From Vigna angularis (taxonomy: Eukaryota; Streptophyta; Magnoliopsida; Fabales; Fabaceae): 64,000 bases of DNA. The notes under the pieces are model-generated. The model saw only the letters and a list, made by a program, of their open reading frames with translations, searched no databases and was not told the origin of the DNA. Numbering within the stretch: the stretch's first letter is position 1; each line of letters starts with the position of its first letter. Shown piece by piece: positions 12,998-27,456 of this stretch. The position numbers and the translations under genes are program-made. Location: the NCBI RefSeq assembly GCF_016808095.1, contig NC_068973.1, forward strand, positions 34,714,077-34,778,076, read 5' to 3'.

Positions 12998-14367
12998 ACT
13001 GAATTCCGCACCTTGAAACACAATTTAGCTGCAGTATTAAGAGATTGATATATTTGAATATGCGTAGTTTGAACAAATTTGAGAAAGCTTAAACAAGATT
13101 CAAGGAACAGAGTATCGTACCCGGTCTCCCGAGACTTTGATTTCGCGAGAAAGAATATAAATAATTGATGTATAGGGTTGGGAGATTTGTAGATCGGAAA
13201 TGAATGAAAAAGTAAAATAGAAATCTGCAATAAGTAAACCCTAAAATAATGGACCCCACCAATAATACTATAGTCTGGAACCCATTTAGCACCCCTGTTT
13301 GTTTCCCTCAATAAGAAAAAATGGATGGCCAATTTAGTAGCAAACATGTATGAAAAATACATGCTAAGGTTTTTAGGACTATTTCATAATTATAATATAG
13401 TTTAAAGAATTGATTTAGTAATAAATCAGATATTATTATGTAATAAAGTTTTAATATTAAATTGATTTGAATTTTTTTAATATTCAGATATTAAATTAAA
13501 TTCTTTCATTTTTAAACAGTACATTGATACTATATCATTAATTTAAGACTGAATTTGTTTACTTTGTGTAGTTTTTAGTTACAAAAATATAAATAATTTA
13601 ACTAAATATTGACTAATTATTTATCGGACAGATTTATATAAAATTTCATAAATACAGCAGATACTTTTCTCCAATTAAATTTAAAAATTTTGTTTTTGTA
13701 ATTTGATTTTTATTATAAATATTAAATTTAATTAAGTTTAAATTTCTCATAAATTTATATGTTTTAATTAAGTTTTTATTAAAAATATTTGTTTTACTGT
13801 TTACTTAAAACTTTTATATATTTTCAAGTGAGTTTATACTATTTGATTTTTTTTTTCACTTGAAGTAAAGTAGTGCATCTTATTTTGCAAGGTTAGTGTT
13901 TATTGTCTAGACATGGAAAATAAAAATGAATTGACTAAGTTTTAAGGTTTTAAGTTTTTTATAAATTTGAGAACACCACCATCAATTAAGATGAAGTGAC
14001 TGTATTATTTTTGCAATTTCAAAAACAACACCACATATTTAAACAATAAAAAAAAAGTTGCAAAATTCTAGTTATCTTTATAACAATAACAACATTGTTT
14101 TATTTTATAAAGTAAATGGTAAAATAAAAATTAAAACAATGTAATTAATATAATTATGGTTTGATAATTTCACTTTTTATTCAATTGTTTAAGTTTTATA
14201 GTGTTTTGTTTAATAATATAAAATCAACTTGTCTCGTCATATTAACTAATTATAAAAACTCAATTGAAAAATATAAAAAATTATTATAATTAATAGAATG
14301 AAACTTTTGTAATAGAAACTTTAAAATAAAAATAATAAAATTTATAAAAAAAATAAAATAGAAACTT

Positions 14368-14445
14368 AATTAAAATTCAATTAAATCATTATTTTATTAA
14401 ACTTAATTAAAAATAATTAAAATTCAATTAAATCATTATTTTATT
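14368..14445. repeat. 31-bp direct duplication
   Basis: Two identical 31-base AT-rich units (14368-14398 and 14415-14445) lie 47 bases apart, with a short related spacer. Confidence 0.85.
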
Positions 14446-15409
14446 TTCCATGTAGAGATGTATACAATGTTAATGTAAAATAATAGTTAGATTACACAGT
14501 CAACTACAGAAACTTGAGTGAAAATTATAAAAAATTTAGATTATCAGTTGAACAAAAAAAATTATAAATAGAAACTTAATTAAAAATACTCATATTTACT
14601 AAAAAGATAAAACTTTATAATATTAAATTTTACATGTTATTAAGAAAAAAAAACAGTTAATATAATTAAAGAATAATAACAAAAGTACCTATATTTTTTT
14701 ATATAAGTTTTCTCTTAAGTTTAATATGTTTAAAGAAATATTTTCAATTAAAGTTTATTACAAATCATTTATAAGAGAAAAGTACTTATAACTTTATTTT
14801 TCTAATTCTTTTTAAAATTATACTTTTACTAAAAGATAAATAAATGAAAATTTTATAAAATCCTATATTAAAAATTTATTAAATAAATAAATGAAAGATT
14901 AAAAAATGTCCTCTACGAAAATTGCGATAAACAAAAATAAAAATATAGAGGATGTGTTTTAATTTAATAATAGTTTTTGTCCATTTTCAAGTTATTAATA
15001 ATAAGAGAAAATCACTTATTACACATACTATGTGTGAATGTGATATGAGATTTTAGAAGTGATTAATGCATATTATTTTATATGTTGTTAAAAATATAAA
15101 TAAAGTTGAAAAGAAATCTGTTATCAAGATGTTGTCTATAGATGATATTAATGATCCATTCATTTTTAATAAACAACTAATACACGTGTAAATATGAAGT
15201 CATAACGATAAATAACTATCCTTTAAAAAAACAATTAGTACAAGTGATAATAACTATGAAGTTATGGATAATAAATAATTACCTTTTATTTTTTTTATTT
15301 TAAATTAAATTTTAAAATTATATTAGATTTACACTATGTTTTTTAATAGAGATTTTTTTTTTAATTTAATACTTGGTACACCTTGTTAAACTTTACGTAA
15401 GTTAACAAA

Positions 15410-15413
<4 letters not shown>

Positions 15414-15487
<74 letters not shown>
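15414..15487. repeat. (TA)n microsatellite, about 37 units
   Basis: An uninterrupted TA dinucleotide run of about 74 bases in an AT-rich intergenic region. Confidence 0.97.
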
Positions 15488-15489
<2 letters not shown>

Positions 15490-16917
15490 GATATTATAAT
15501 TGGAATTGAACAGAGCTTTTCAATAGTAGTGTCTGCATGGTTTTGGTTTCACGAATCAATTTCAAGATTTTCCTTTAATTTTTACTCCAATGCAAAAGTT
15601 TAAAAAAATCTACACTTCATATACATAAAAAGAAAAATGGTAATAAGTATTTTGAATTTTGTATCATATAAAATAATCTAATATGAAGACCTCTTATTAT
15701 TCAAGTCTTGTGGAAATGATTCTGGAATTCAGCAACATTTATAAAGCACTAAAAACTAATTAAGATATTTTAATTTTTTTAAAACTTAATCATGCTTTCA
15801 AGTGACAGGAATTTTTACGTTCTGTACTGCTCATTTGAACGTTTTTTTATTTACCCCAATACCTTCTAAAAGTATGTCCTATGTAACAGGTACATGATTT
15901 ATTCTGCACTTTAGTACAGAAGTGCTAATATGGCTTCATAAAAAGTTAAATAAAAATCTGGATCGTTAAAATAAAACAACATTTTCATTTTTGTAAATAA
16001 TATATTTGCAATTTAATAAAAATATTGTAAAAAAAATACTAAAAATTATTTAAAATATTAATATAATAAGACTGCATAAAATGAAATGAAATAAAATCTT
16101 TAAAAAGTTAAAACAGACACTCCTCTTAAAAGCTAATCCATTTATAATGGAAAATATTTGAGAGTATATTTAATTTAATATATTTCATAAACCATTTTTT
16201 TCAAAATTCAAAAGTGAAGCCCACACGTTCTTCATGCTGAAAAAAACATTCCTCCACCTTGGTGATGTGGTCTGAGGTTGATCTTCAGAAAGGGTACAAC
16301 TATATTAGCTGAAATTTTCTGATGCAAAGTCTATACTTGTTTGTTTGAACTGGTAGATGAGATAATGTCACAGGTTATGCATGGAATTTAGTCTACTAAA
16401 GTATGCAGATTCAACAACTTCCACAGTAAATGTGTGATTGTGTTGACATGGCTACCAGGGGTTTCATTTGGAGGAGGCAACAACAAAAAAGAGTGCATCT
16501 AGTGCAACAAAAAGGTTATTTTCCAGGACGTAGGATTACAGGTCAAACGCGTAGGGCAATGGTTATTGGGAACCTGTGGTTACAACGTCATGCTAAAGAA
16601 TAGTAAATACGTGGATTTGGAAAGGGCAAATATCGGGAATGTATTCCACTATGTTCCTACGAATTCATCACAAGCTTAAAATTAATTGAGAACGCGAATT
16701 CGTTTAATACAACTATAACTAGATCTTCTAGTCCAGTATTTTTCTCTAAAAAAAGGCACATAATCTGTTGCCAATTGCCGGACAATGAACACTGAGACTA
16801 TAACAAATTAAACAATGTACATATATTATTATATTCATGTAAAAGAAAATGAAAAAATTAAGAAAAAGAGAAAAGATTTATAGCAAACAAGTGAAAAATG
16901 CAAACCCGATTACAGTT

Positions 16918-19900
16918 TTACACGCCACCAGTTCGGTCAGCAGTTGGTTTTGGTTTCACTTTTGCCAAGTTAACAAGGTCCCCAAATAAATTATCCTCTG
17001 GTTTGGAAGGCTTCATAGGTGGCACATAGGATGCAGAAGAAACCTGGTAAGAATTTCTCAGAGCACCATCATCTCTCATCGATAAACCATACATTTGCTG
17101 CTCAACATACTGAACCGCTGGTTGCTGACCATAGCCATATCCTACGAATTGGTTGCCATACATTTGTTGAGGATACATGGAATGCATTGGATGTGAAGCC
17201 ATACCCATATAGGGACTGGCAACACCCTGAATATGCTGCGGGTACAAGCCTGATTGATTACTTTGAACATTGTTGTTGATTGTTGAGATATGACTAGCAT
17301 TTGGTTGCATATACATTCCAACAGCCTGGTCATGCCCCGCCGCTTGAGGTCCCTGAGGATGTGCAGCACTTTGTATATGCGTCATTACCACTTGAGTGAC
17401 TTGCAATGGTTGTGGGTATTGACTGCCCGATACTGGACTATCATTGTCTGTAGGTTGTGCTTCCCATGGAGGCGGCGGAAATGATCCACCACTTGTTGTA
17501 CCTGTAAACCGGAAAAAGGATGAATGATGCAAAATATCTCAAATATGAGAACCACAAATCGTATACATTGACATTCACCCCAATCCAATCCAATCGGTCA
17601 ACAACCCAGAAAAATACAGCAAGCCAATTGAGAAAGAAAATATTGAAGGGATATGAATTTGCCATTAACCAACTTAAAAGCAGCAATCAGGGGTCAGAAA
17701 TCAAAATTCATCACAGCAACTGCTAAAAAGAAGAGTAAGCATTTGTGAAAGGATTTGAGCCAAACAGGAATTAAAATAGAGAAGCATTAAGTGCACCGTA
17801 AACTGGTGAAGGAGGCTGTTGCTGCTGCGCAACCTGGCCATTCCAAGAAGGACCTGTGCTCTGCATATACGGTGATTGATCATACCGAGGTGATCCAACA
17901 TTTGGCCCACCTCCATTGGGGTAAAACAGCCCTTGAGATATGAAAGTCTGCTGCTGTTGACATTGAGGAGAAAATGGACTGGTTTGACCGGCAACATTAA
18001 TTGGCTGGATATTAACAGAAGTAGGTGGATTGCTTCCATTAGAAAACATATCAAAAAGAACAAGGGCATTCTGTTGAGACATAGGGCTGGCTGGCTGCTG
18101 TTCGCCTAAAGGAACGAGAGCAAGTGAAGTCTCTGCTTTTGGTGAGTTATAGTCGTCACCACTGAGCAGGTCCACTTTAGGATCAACCTTCGGAGGGGGA
18201 GCTGATTCATTTGATATTGGGGGCGCTGGAAGCAGTAACTGGTTCAAAGATTGAGACCCAGTTTCAGCATTAGCAGACGACCTGCAAAACTAAATTAAAA
18301 TGAAAAGCCGTAGAACCAGAAGTTGCCATACGGATTAAGTCAACCTGTAATTTCATACACTAATCTACTTCTGAACGTTTATACATGAAGCAATAATATT
18401 ACAACTCTGCAGCCAAATCTAGGCTTTTTAACAAGTTAAAAAAAAAATGAGATTCAGCAACAATTACGAACATATGAAACAAAACAGAAAGATGGAGACT
18501 TCTGACAACAGATAGCAGATAACTCCCCCAGCTACCAAGATCAAATATGAAGAATGACAAAAACTAAAGTATCCAAAATAAAATAATAGCACAAAAAGGT
18601 TCCAAAGCCTTAAGCTGCAAAGACCTTATTCCACGGACAAAAATACAAACAAATATCTAGCAATCCATGGTACTTAGTTTGGAATTTATTTTAAATATAA
18701 AACTTACTGGGTAAAAAACAAATAACAAATGGAAATGAATTACGGATTCCAATAGGGTATAAAAATTATTTGATTCTCATCGGGTGAGACTGATAGAATT
18801 ATATGTAATGAATGCAGAGCAATAATAAAGTGCAACAAGAAACACTGGAAGACCTTCCATCCGTCTGTTTACTGGTATCTCCAAAATCAACCAAAGGACC
18901 ATCAAAATCTACAAGTGTTCCAGTAGGTGCAATCTTCAGATTCTCAGTATGATTTTGAGCAGGAGTTCCTGAAGAAGTTCCTGAAGCAGAAGTTCCCGAA
19001 GCAATGGATTCATGCTTGGCCAAGACACGCTGAAGATCATCATTCAGAGATAAGCCTTGGCATAGCAATGATTCGTCCCTGTAAAAGTAGATAAAAACGA
19101 ACCATTATTAACAGGTTTTTTCCTTTAGATTTAAAGAAAACTAAAAGTGGAGTTAACATGTAAAAAATATATAATATGGCAGCAATTGCTTTGCAACATC
19201 TTGAAAACGGGAAGAGGCCTTACGAAGTTGAATTAACAAGGTGTACCACTCTCTGCTTGTATGTTCGACATTGCTCCACTAAATCAACAATAACTTCCTG
19301 CTGAAGACCCTGAAAATAGAATACAAAAAATGTCACATTCAATAGAATCAGTAGTTTTGTTGATAATAGTCAACAACAACAACATCCCTCTACTTGAGGT
19401 CGACTGCATAGATCATGCAATGCTTCAACGTGGTAAAGGCCCTGAGCTTCAAAAATATTATTTACTCAAGTACATCAAAAGTTGAGAGTTTGGATTAAAG
19501 AACTTACTTCTTTGTTACCAGGGTCCAATGCATTGAGCATTTCTGCAAGAACATCCATAATACCACGTGCATTTTGAATTTCTGACAAACTGGCAATAGA
19601 AAGTTCAATCAAAACAAATCAAGGCTTCATTATTGACGGCACTTTGTACCATGTAGCATAATTTTGTCATCAAAATAATTAAAGAAATGATAATAACAAT
19701 CTATTATTGGATACAGTGCCCCATGAAGAATATGTTTGGTGAGATTCACATGAAATTCACACGATAATAAAGAATTAGGTATGCTACCAAGTGCCCAAGC
19801 ACACTAGTTAAAGAGAATTTAGTACACCCTATAAAATGCTTTAAAAAGAAAGAATCAAATGATTTTCTTTGTCTTTTATGTCTATAGAAAATTTGAGAAA

Positions 19901-22900
19901 TTTATCTGATAATATCTTTATCTTTTATCAGTTTAGTGAATCGTAGATGATGATTAAGAATTTATATTTATTTTCTATTTTATGATTAGTTTCCTGACTT
20001 GATTAGAATTTGGATAATTATAGGTTTATTATATCGCATAAATAGGAATATTATCTCTACAATGACATCTCGTATATCTATTTGTATTTTCTGTATCAAA
20101 TCTATATAGACTAGCCTTTTTATTATACTCTTGGGTAAAGCTAGAAACAAAAAGGGAACTTGAAAATTCAATTACCTATCACTTTTGATACTTCATCTAG
20201 AAATAATAAAGAAAAAAAAACATGGATAAAAATGAATAGCGAATTATTAAAGATTGAATCCTCCTTTAAGAAAAATCTTGCATATTTTCTTTCATTTGTC
20301 ACCGACTCCCACAAACCACCTCATTTTGCTAGGATTGGTTAAAAGAAAAACGATGCAACAAGCATCTTAATTGATAACAGTTTTCACAATGCTATTCCAA
20401 TTATAAATAAAAAGAAAGTGTATGCCTTCAAAATGTGACAACTTAGCTACAAAGAAAAATATAAACCGGTAATAGATAGTGATGATAATGAACTACATAA
20501 TACATTCCATCAAAGAAAAGTCTGAAGATAGCATGAGAATAAGAAGCCCATAGATGAATGTCAAGCAATATGAAGTTATCAACATATAAGCCAACTTCCA
20601 CAAACATGATGACAAGACAAGAGATAGAAATGCACCTTAGGGCTGGAAACTCAGAATCTGCAGAGGACTCAGCTGTGTCTTGTTGAGTAAAAGTATCTCG
20701 TATATTTTGAGGGTATGATGACAATGGTTGTGTTTGTACCGGTGTGAATACAGGTGCAGATCGCTCAGACCTCTGAGGGAATATTGCCCCAGCACGCTGA
20801 AACAAACAAATCCTTTATAGAACAAAAGGAATAGATAAACAAATATTAAACTTAAAAAGATTTATGAAAATATCCTGATTGTAACAATGAATACTCAAAA
20901 TAAAAACCCGTATAACCAATCAGATAATGAGAATTATGTCCAAAAGAAAAGTAGCAAGGGCCTCCTTTAAGAACTGTATCCAATCATCCTGTTTGTAATC
21001 GAAAGCAGAGTTGAAATATTTTGTAAGAAAATTTCAATGCAAATAAGTTGATGAACATACCAAAAGCTCCTGGTATGCTGCATAATACTGTGGATATCTT
21101 GATCTTGGCCCTCCAAAAGCCTCTTGCCAACTATCTATAAGAGCCAATATCTTCTCTCGGACCTGATAATTGATCTACAGTTTTCATAATAAATATGATA
21201 AACATGTTTTTCATGATGAAGTTTTGTATAAAACAGGAAGGCTCTGGAAACTTCTAAGAAATATCAGTACCTTCTTCTTTGCTATTTTAACCATCTCATG
21301 AAGAACATCTCTCTCGGCAACATGCATGTGTATAATGTCTCCACAATTCTTAATTATTGTCTCCAAAAGCTAAAATATAGCAGTCGAATTGATAAACAAA
21401 TGAGTTTTTCCAATATTAAAGACGAACACGTATTTTCATTATAAGCAGGCTATACAGTATCTTCCTTATCTATGCAAACCTAATTTATACAGCTCTAAGG
21501 TATTCTCGGAGGGAAAGGAACTCAAACATACAGACAATCTGAACAAAGAACAGAACTTCCTTATGTAAGATTATATTTCCATATACATCATAATGTTGAC
21601 CTCTACTCAAAACCAATTCAGAGAAGATGATGATTCATTTCATTTCATTGCTGAACCTCAATTTTCTTCACACTAACTTTGGAGTGTACTTGGTGGAACA
21701 AAATTTTTAGATTATGAATCAAGTATTTTATCGACCCAATTTTAACATCATTATCAGCTCAGCTTATGAAGGATGATGATAAGTTTAAAATAATGATAAA
21801 ATGGGAATTAAAAAGTTATAATTCTTTCCACTCCATTTTCCAAAAATGGTATGAAATCTTGGTTCTGTTTCATTACAAAATTTTCAAAATAAAGGAATGA
21901 AATATTATTTCATTCTATTCCAGTCCATCTCATTCCGTTATATTTCATTCTATTCCAATCCATCTCATTCCGTTATATTTCATTCTGTACCACTAACCCA
22001 AACCTAACATTAGTAAAATACCATCTCAACGCAGACATATCTAAAATAAATTTTACAATTTCTTTCCAAGATGAAAACAACATACAATATAAAACAATGT
22101 TGTTTGAACATTCTAGAGGAAGAGTCCTTTTCAAAAGTTCAGCAAGCATACCATAATAATTGAATAAACATAAAAAAGAGACTTATGCTAAAAATTCCAT
22201 TACATAGTCTCCAAATAATAGTCAATAGACAAAAGCTTCCAGCCAGTTATTTATCTATCAACAGTCAAAAATTAATCCAAGGAATCATACAAGTTGAAAG
22301 TTTTCTTCTCTTCCAACAATTTTTTTATTTTGATTGAAGAATATATGTTGGGGAATGTGTGATGACATTGTTAGGCCCATAGAAGAAAATGTCTTAGATG
22401 TGGCTAAGATTCGTAAGACATGGCAGGTTTATGTTAGAAAAAAGAAGAATTAGTTACATCCGGTTGTTAGTAGTCACGTGTGTGAGTATAAGGCCGTGTT
22501 GTATACATACATACCTAAGCCAGTTGTTTGTAAGAGTCAACTTTGGATTTTTAATTGTACCTGCAAGAAAGCCACTTCCTCTGTTCGGAATGTTGACTAT
22601 GGGAAACTCTGAAAGTTCCATCTCTCGGTTTCAAGAAACTTCTTGTTCTTTCCCAAATCTCTCTCTAACATCTTTCTTTTTCTCTTCCTAATACTTTCAG
22701 TCCCTAAAGACATCTATTATTACTTGAATCTATAATCAGACAAGGCTTTTACTATAGGCTCTTAGCTTATTGTTGGTTTAAGGAAATGTCTATTTCAGAC
22801 TATTAGAGAGAAACATTAAATCATACTATACTGTTGAGTAATCTAAAAAAGTGAATAAATAAAACAAACATTGACCCTAAAGCAGATTGAATAATGTATA

Positions 22901-24280
22901 AAAAACATGAGCTTACAGTTAATGCACTTATTTGAACTCTAGGAATTGTTGGTTTAAGGAAATGTCTATTTCGGACTATTAGAGAGAAACATTAAATCAT
23001 ACTATAATGTTGAGTAATCTAAAAAAGTGAATAAATAAAAGAAACATTGACCCTAAAGCAGATTGAATAATGTATAAAATACATGAGCTTACAGTTAATG
23101 CACTTATTTGAACTCTAGGAACTTTACTTCCAAGCCGCTTCTTTATACCTTTAATAACATCCTTTGTTTGCCTGATAAATCGTATAACCAAACTGAGTTA
23201 GCATACTCTCAAAGCCCAAACGAAGAAACAAAATCAAAGTTTTGAATAAAATATTGCAGTTAAACATTTATATCTGTTCCAGCTCATCCCAGGTAAGCAT
23301 CAATGGGTCCCATGAATATTTGCCCTACGGTCGAACTACTACATACCAACACCCGTTAAAAAAAGAAAATTCCAGTTCCAAACTGTGGAAACTCAGAAAT
23401 GCATAGAAACATAAATAACTAATAAAAAGAGATCTGTCACCCCTTCTTCCCATTGCAAAAAAGACAAAAGCAATTCACAGTCAACTTGGAAACAATAAAT
23501 AGGATTTTTCAGATATAATTCCAAATTACGAAACGTAATCTGATGAGCACAAACACAAAACTATTAACTCCTAGAAGGCTTAAAATGTCCCATACAAAGG
23601 AACTGACTACTTATAGCAACCAGAAGCAAATTCCACATAACACAGCATCAGCCGAACAAGTGGATCGCAGAATCCATAATAGCTATCTACTATCCCTATA
23701 CCTAACTGATTAATGAACAACGGAACTCAATCCTCAATCAACAAAGTGAAATTTCCTATTTCAAATTCCTGTGTTTGATTACTGTTACATGTAATAAAAC
23801 AATGCGAAGTTGAAATCTCGACCATCATTGTGGTTTAATAAATGATAAAACAGAGGAAACATATGACAGAAGGAAGGGGAAAAGCCAACTGCTAATCTTC
23901 ATTCATCAACAAATTCATAATTCAACCTACAACTTATTTTATCACGTCAGAATTCATTCATAACAGAAAACCAAAAAAACTAGAAATCTGCTCGCGCCTT
24001 TTTTGTTCATAATAATTCCGCAGTAAATCTCAAAAGCAAAATAGAACAGTTCTATCAAAACAAAAACGAAGAGAAAGAAGAAGAACGCGCAAAAAAAAAA
24101 AGCGCGCAAAAAAAAACGCGCGCACTCTCTCCATAACGTCAAAAATGAAGAAAAAGCGAAAATCCGAAGGTATACATACCCAGGGTCGCGATTGAGTATG
24201 TCACAGATCTCCATGTTCAAAGCCCAATCAGGGCCCACAAGCATGCTGCTTGTGGCACGCTCAACTAAGGCATTTACCAT
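16918..24280 (-). CDS. TOM1-like (TOL) protein, VHS and GAT domains, 10 exons, 667 aa
   Basis: Exons in transcript order: 24280-24180, 23171-23093, 21369-21271, 21162-21061, 20796-20636, 19589-19508, 19309-19224, 19078-18854, 18281-17797, 17501-16918. They sum to 2004 nt with consistent phases. The N-terminal VHS domain (about residues 1-130) begins [20 protein letters not shown] and includes the [19 protein letters not shown] and EAFGGP segments. A GAT domain follows (about 180-275; [44 protein letters not shown]). The C-terminal half is disordered and rich in Q, P, S and G; it holds [11 protein letters not shown] and a conserved-looking end [16 protein letters not shown] proteins bind ubiquitinated membrane cargo at the plasma membrane and endosomes upstream of ESCRT (family knowledge). 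The length fits the TOL6/TOL9-type members. A readthrough past the exon-9 donor would give a shorter isoform. Confidence 0.92.
21820..22010. repeat. MITE-like ATTCC/GGAAT repeat with short tandem duplication
   Basis: Within TOL intron 2, GGAATGAAAT on one side faces ATTTCATTCTATTCC on the other, giving foldback potential. A segment of about 40 bases containing CCATCTCATTCCGTTATA occurs twice in tandem (about 21918-21995). This looks like the end of a small inverted-repeat element. No clear target duplication was found. Confidence 0.45.
22330..22700 (+). mobile_element. Possible LTR or TE insertion in TOL intron 2
   Basis: This stretch is more balanced in base composition than the rest of the intron. 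It starts with TGTTGGGGAATGTGTGATGA and ends in a pyrimidine-rich CTCTCTCTAAC-type tract. It reads like part of an LTR on the plus strand, opposite to TOL. There is no paired copy or target duplication in the window, so this is tentative. Confidence 0.3.
22769..23120. repeat. 176-bp recent tandem duplication spanning a TOL splice donor
   Basis: Copies 22769-22944 and 22945-23120 differ at only a few positions by eye. The right copy ends inside TOL exon 2. The left copy therefore carries the last 28 bases of that exon (reading frame for VQISALT) plus its GTAAG donor, placed 176 bases further into intron 2 on the minus strand. Confidence 0.93.
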
Positions 24281-27200
24281 CGTTTCTAGCCGGCCACGAC
24301 AGGATCAATGTTTTCCGGTGGGATGAGAGAGCGATTCCCGTGATAACACAGAGATATAAGTAACGGCCACCCTCCCTCGGTCTCCAAAATCAATAACAAA
24401 GTTTGCTACTACGTCGCTGAATGAAGAATTCCGTTGAGGTAAAGTAGGGGTAGAATTGGAAGTGAAAAAATCACATACCAATTATAAGAGTCCACGTGGC
24501 AGTGTGAAGGCGAGCTGGCTATGCCACACCTGGGATACAGTTCAGAAACAGGATTTGCATCTGCTTAGTCAATAAGTTTTAATATAAATGCGGACGTTGT
24601 TTTCGCAAAACCGTAAGAGGAGAATAATTATAATTAATTAGAAAAAAAATTAAAAATATCAACCGAGTCTTTCGTTTTTTAGGTATTAACTTTTTTTTCA
24701 TTAGAAAAAGTTTCATTAATCTCAAATAGATAACCCTTTTTTTATTTCGATATATGAAATAACTAAAATAGTACTTATACATAATAATTTCCTTTATTCT
24801 TTCTCCAAAATTTAGTCAGACCTTCATACACATATTTTATATGATTAATATACAATAATATAATATAATAATTAATACAAAATCAAGTGAAAATAGTTTA
24901 TAATAATTATTGCATTTCTATTTGTTGCTAGTAATTTTTTATATGTTCTGTTTACAATGGTATGGTTTGTAGTAATTTTTTATTATTTCTTATGTCAATT
25001 TAATATACTTGTATACAATCTCAAATAATTATAATAAAAAATAAAAAAAAGGTTAAATACGAATTATAAAAATGACTTACCATTAATCTAAAATCAAATT
25101 TTTAATAAATTATACTAGATTAATTTCAACAGAATAAGTTAATTTTAAATTATATATACGAAATTCATTTTATTTTGGTTTGGTTGAGTCATAATTTAAC
25201 AAAGCTCTCTCTCAGATCTTTCATATGAAAATAAATCTTCATAAGTTAAGGTGTTTAAGTGAGTTTAGTTATAGTGATATAACAAATATTATTATTACAA
25301 CAGGAATTATAAACTAAATCACTCAATTCCGATAATTTTTTAATACACAACAATCTGTTGATATAACCAATGGATGGTGATACCAGAATTATCCCAAATG
25401 AAATATATTATAATAGAAATAAATAATAGTTTATGAGGTTATTATCCTGTTTTATGGATTTTATTTATTGTATGTTTACATTTTATATTGTATGATGTGT
25501 ATAGGAATTTTCTCTTTACAAAATATGATGGTCATAAATAATATGAATATGCCTCATTTATTGTATGTTTGTATTTTATACTGATGTAAGAATCTCATTC
25601 ATAAATAATATGAATATGCCTCATTCATATCTAGATATTTGCTATACTAACATTTTATTCTTAGTATTGTGGTCATCAAATGAGTTATAATCACACCTCA
25701 TCATAATAAATATACTTTATAATTCATGCTTTAAATTAAAAATTCATATCTCTTACAAGGTGAACATCCAAGGGCTGAAATGAAAAGTATATGTTAATTT
25801 AAAATCATTTCTCACAATAATGTAATTTTTTTCAATAATGTAACATTCATGCTACATCCCTTGATATTGTTGATATTAGTCAATAAACGTCTAAACATAA
25901 AACATTATTACTGTGCCTATAATAATAAAAATGTTAGTTATCTTGAAGAAACTGTATCTAAAATCAATAGAATTAAAAACTCAATGACTGGGCACCTTTC
26001 ATGGTTAATTAAAAATAAGAAGAGACAAACTACAAAATTTTGCTAGAAGAAACAAACTACAAAATTTTGCTTAGAATAAACAAATAATAGATCACATTTT
26101 TCAAGGCAAAACAGCTTAAACAATAGTCATCCCAAACGGATATTCTCTATGGCATAAAAAACCATTGCATAGGATGAATTGTATTTATCTTATATATAAA
26201 TTTATATTCTTGTATATAATAAACTCTACATATATTGTCATAATATATTTTAAAAAATATTGAAGATGAACCTTTTGGGGCATGTAATTGAGAATATTTT
26301 ATATTTTTATTCATTAACAACTTACTTTTGTGCATAATTGTATTTCTCTTTTTAATAGTGTTCTATGAGATTATTTGGATGATGAATTTGAAAAGTTTTT
26401 TAAAAAATAAAATGTATAATATTTAGATTAATTATAATTATTTTTTTTAATTTGAAATAGTTTATTTAAATTAAATAATTTAAATATTTTAAATTTAAAT
26501 TTTATTATTAGATAAAAAATAATAATTTTTTTTCAAAACAAAAATATGTTTAAAAAATATTTGGATTTACTTAGGTTCTATCATTTGATACGAGTTGATC
26601 TAACTTGACATGATTAGTTTTCAACCTTCAATCTAATCGATTAATCTCAATTTTTAGGATAATTTGTCTAGACTTTTAATCTAAATTTATTTTTTACCTT
26701 TAATCCAGTGAATTAATCTCCTTTTTTAATTTTGGGTTGACATGTCTTGACTTTCGGCTTTGATCTTTAATTTACTCTGATTTGTCTTTACCTATTAAAC
26801 AACTCAATTCGATTTTCAATCTCAAATTAATAGATTTGATTTTTTGTCAAAACCAAATCAGCTCAGTCATAAATCAAGTTGACTCAACTCAAACTGATTC
26901 GAATAAACATTTGTTCCAAACATACTCGACTCGACTTTTTATCAAAAACTCATTTAACATACTTTATCCAAATAAATTATTTTAATATAAAAGTTTTACC
27001 TTTTTTCAAATAAATAAATTATCTTATGGTATTTTATTTTTAATCACACATGTAACTTTTTGTACCAATTTCAAAACTTATACTTATAATCTTTATTATG
27101 AGATTCTGTTAAAAAGTTGATTTTGACGTATTTGTAAACGAAATACGAGTATAAATTTTAGAAATATATTAGTAATGCTTCTTATAAAACATTGGATGGT

Positions 27201-27456
27201 TCTATAGAGCATTGGACACTTTATTTTTTTAATATTTAATTGGTCTAATTAATATTTTGATTTTTATATTTGTAAAATTTATCTAATATTCTTTTTATTC
27301 TTAATTTAAATTGTCTTTCATTTAAAAGATGTGATGTCTTTTCGTAAAACGATGTTTTAGATTGCATTCAAAAAAAAAAATCATACATATTTTTATTTTT
27401 CAAAACTTTTATAATTTTTTTTTCACTAGACAATACTTGAACTCCATTGTCAAGAG

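Larger units (their letters stand above)
12998..16917. other. Intergenic region upstream of PEX4 and downstream of TOL
   Basis: The first 350 bases hold the PEX4 5' leader and promoter on the minus strand. From about 13.37 kb to 16.2 kb the sequence is extremely AT-rich and without genes. It contains a 31-bp direct duplication (14368-14398 and 14415-14445) and a long (TA)n tract at about 15414-15487. From 16.2 to 16.9 kb composition is more balanced, but I see no gene; the last part is probably the TOL 3' UTR. Confidence 0.6.

Noticed and set aside
12886..13362. 158-aa minus-strand ORF over the PEX4 start
   Set aside because: It overlaps the PEX4 leader and first exon in another frame and has no family resemblance.
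22398..22691. 97-aa plus-strand ORF
   Set aside because: Located in TOL intron 2 in LTR-like sequence, with no domain.
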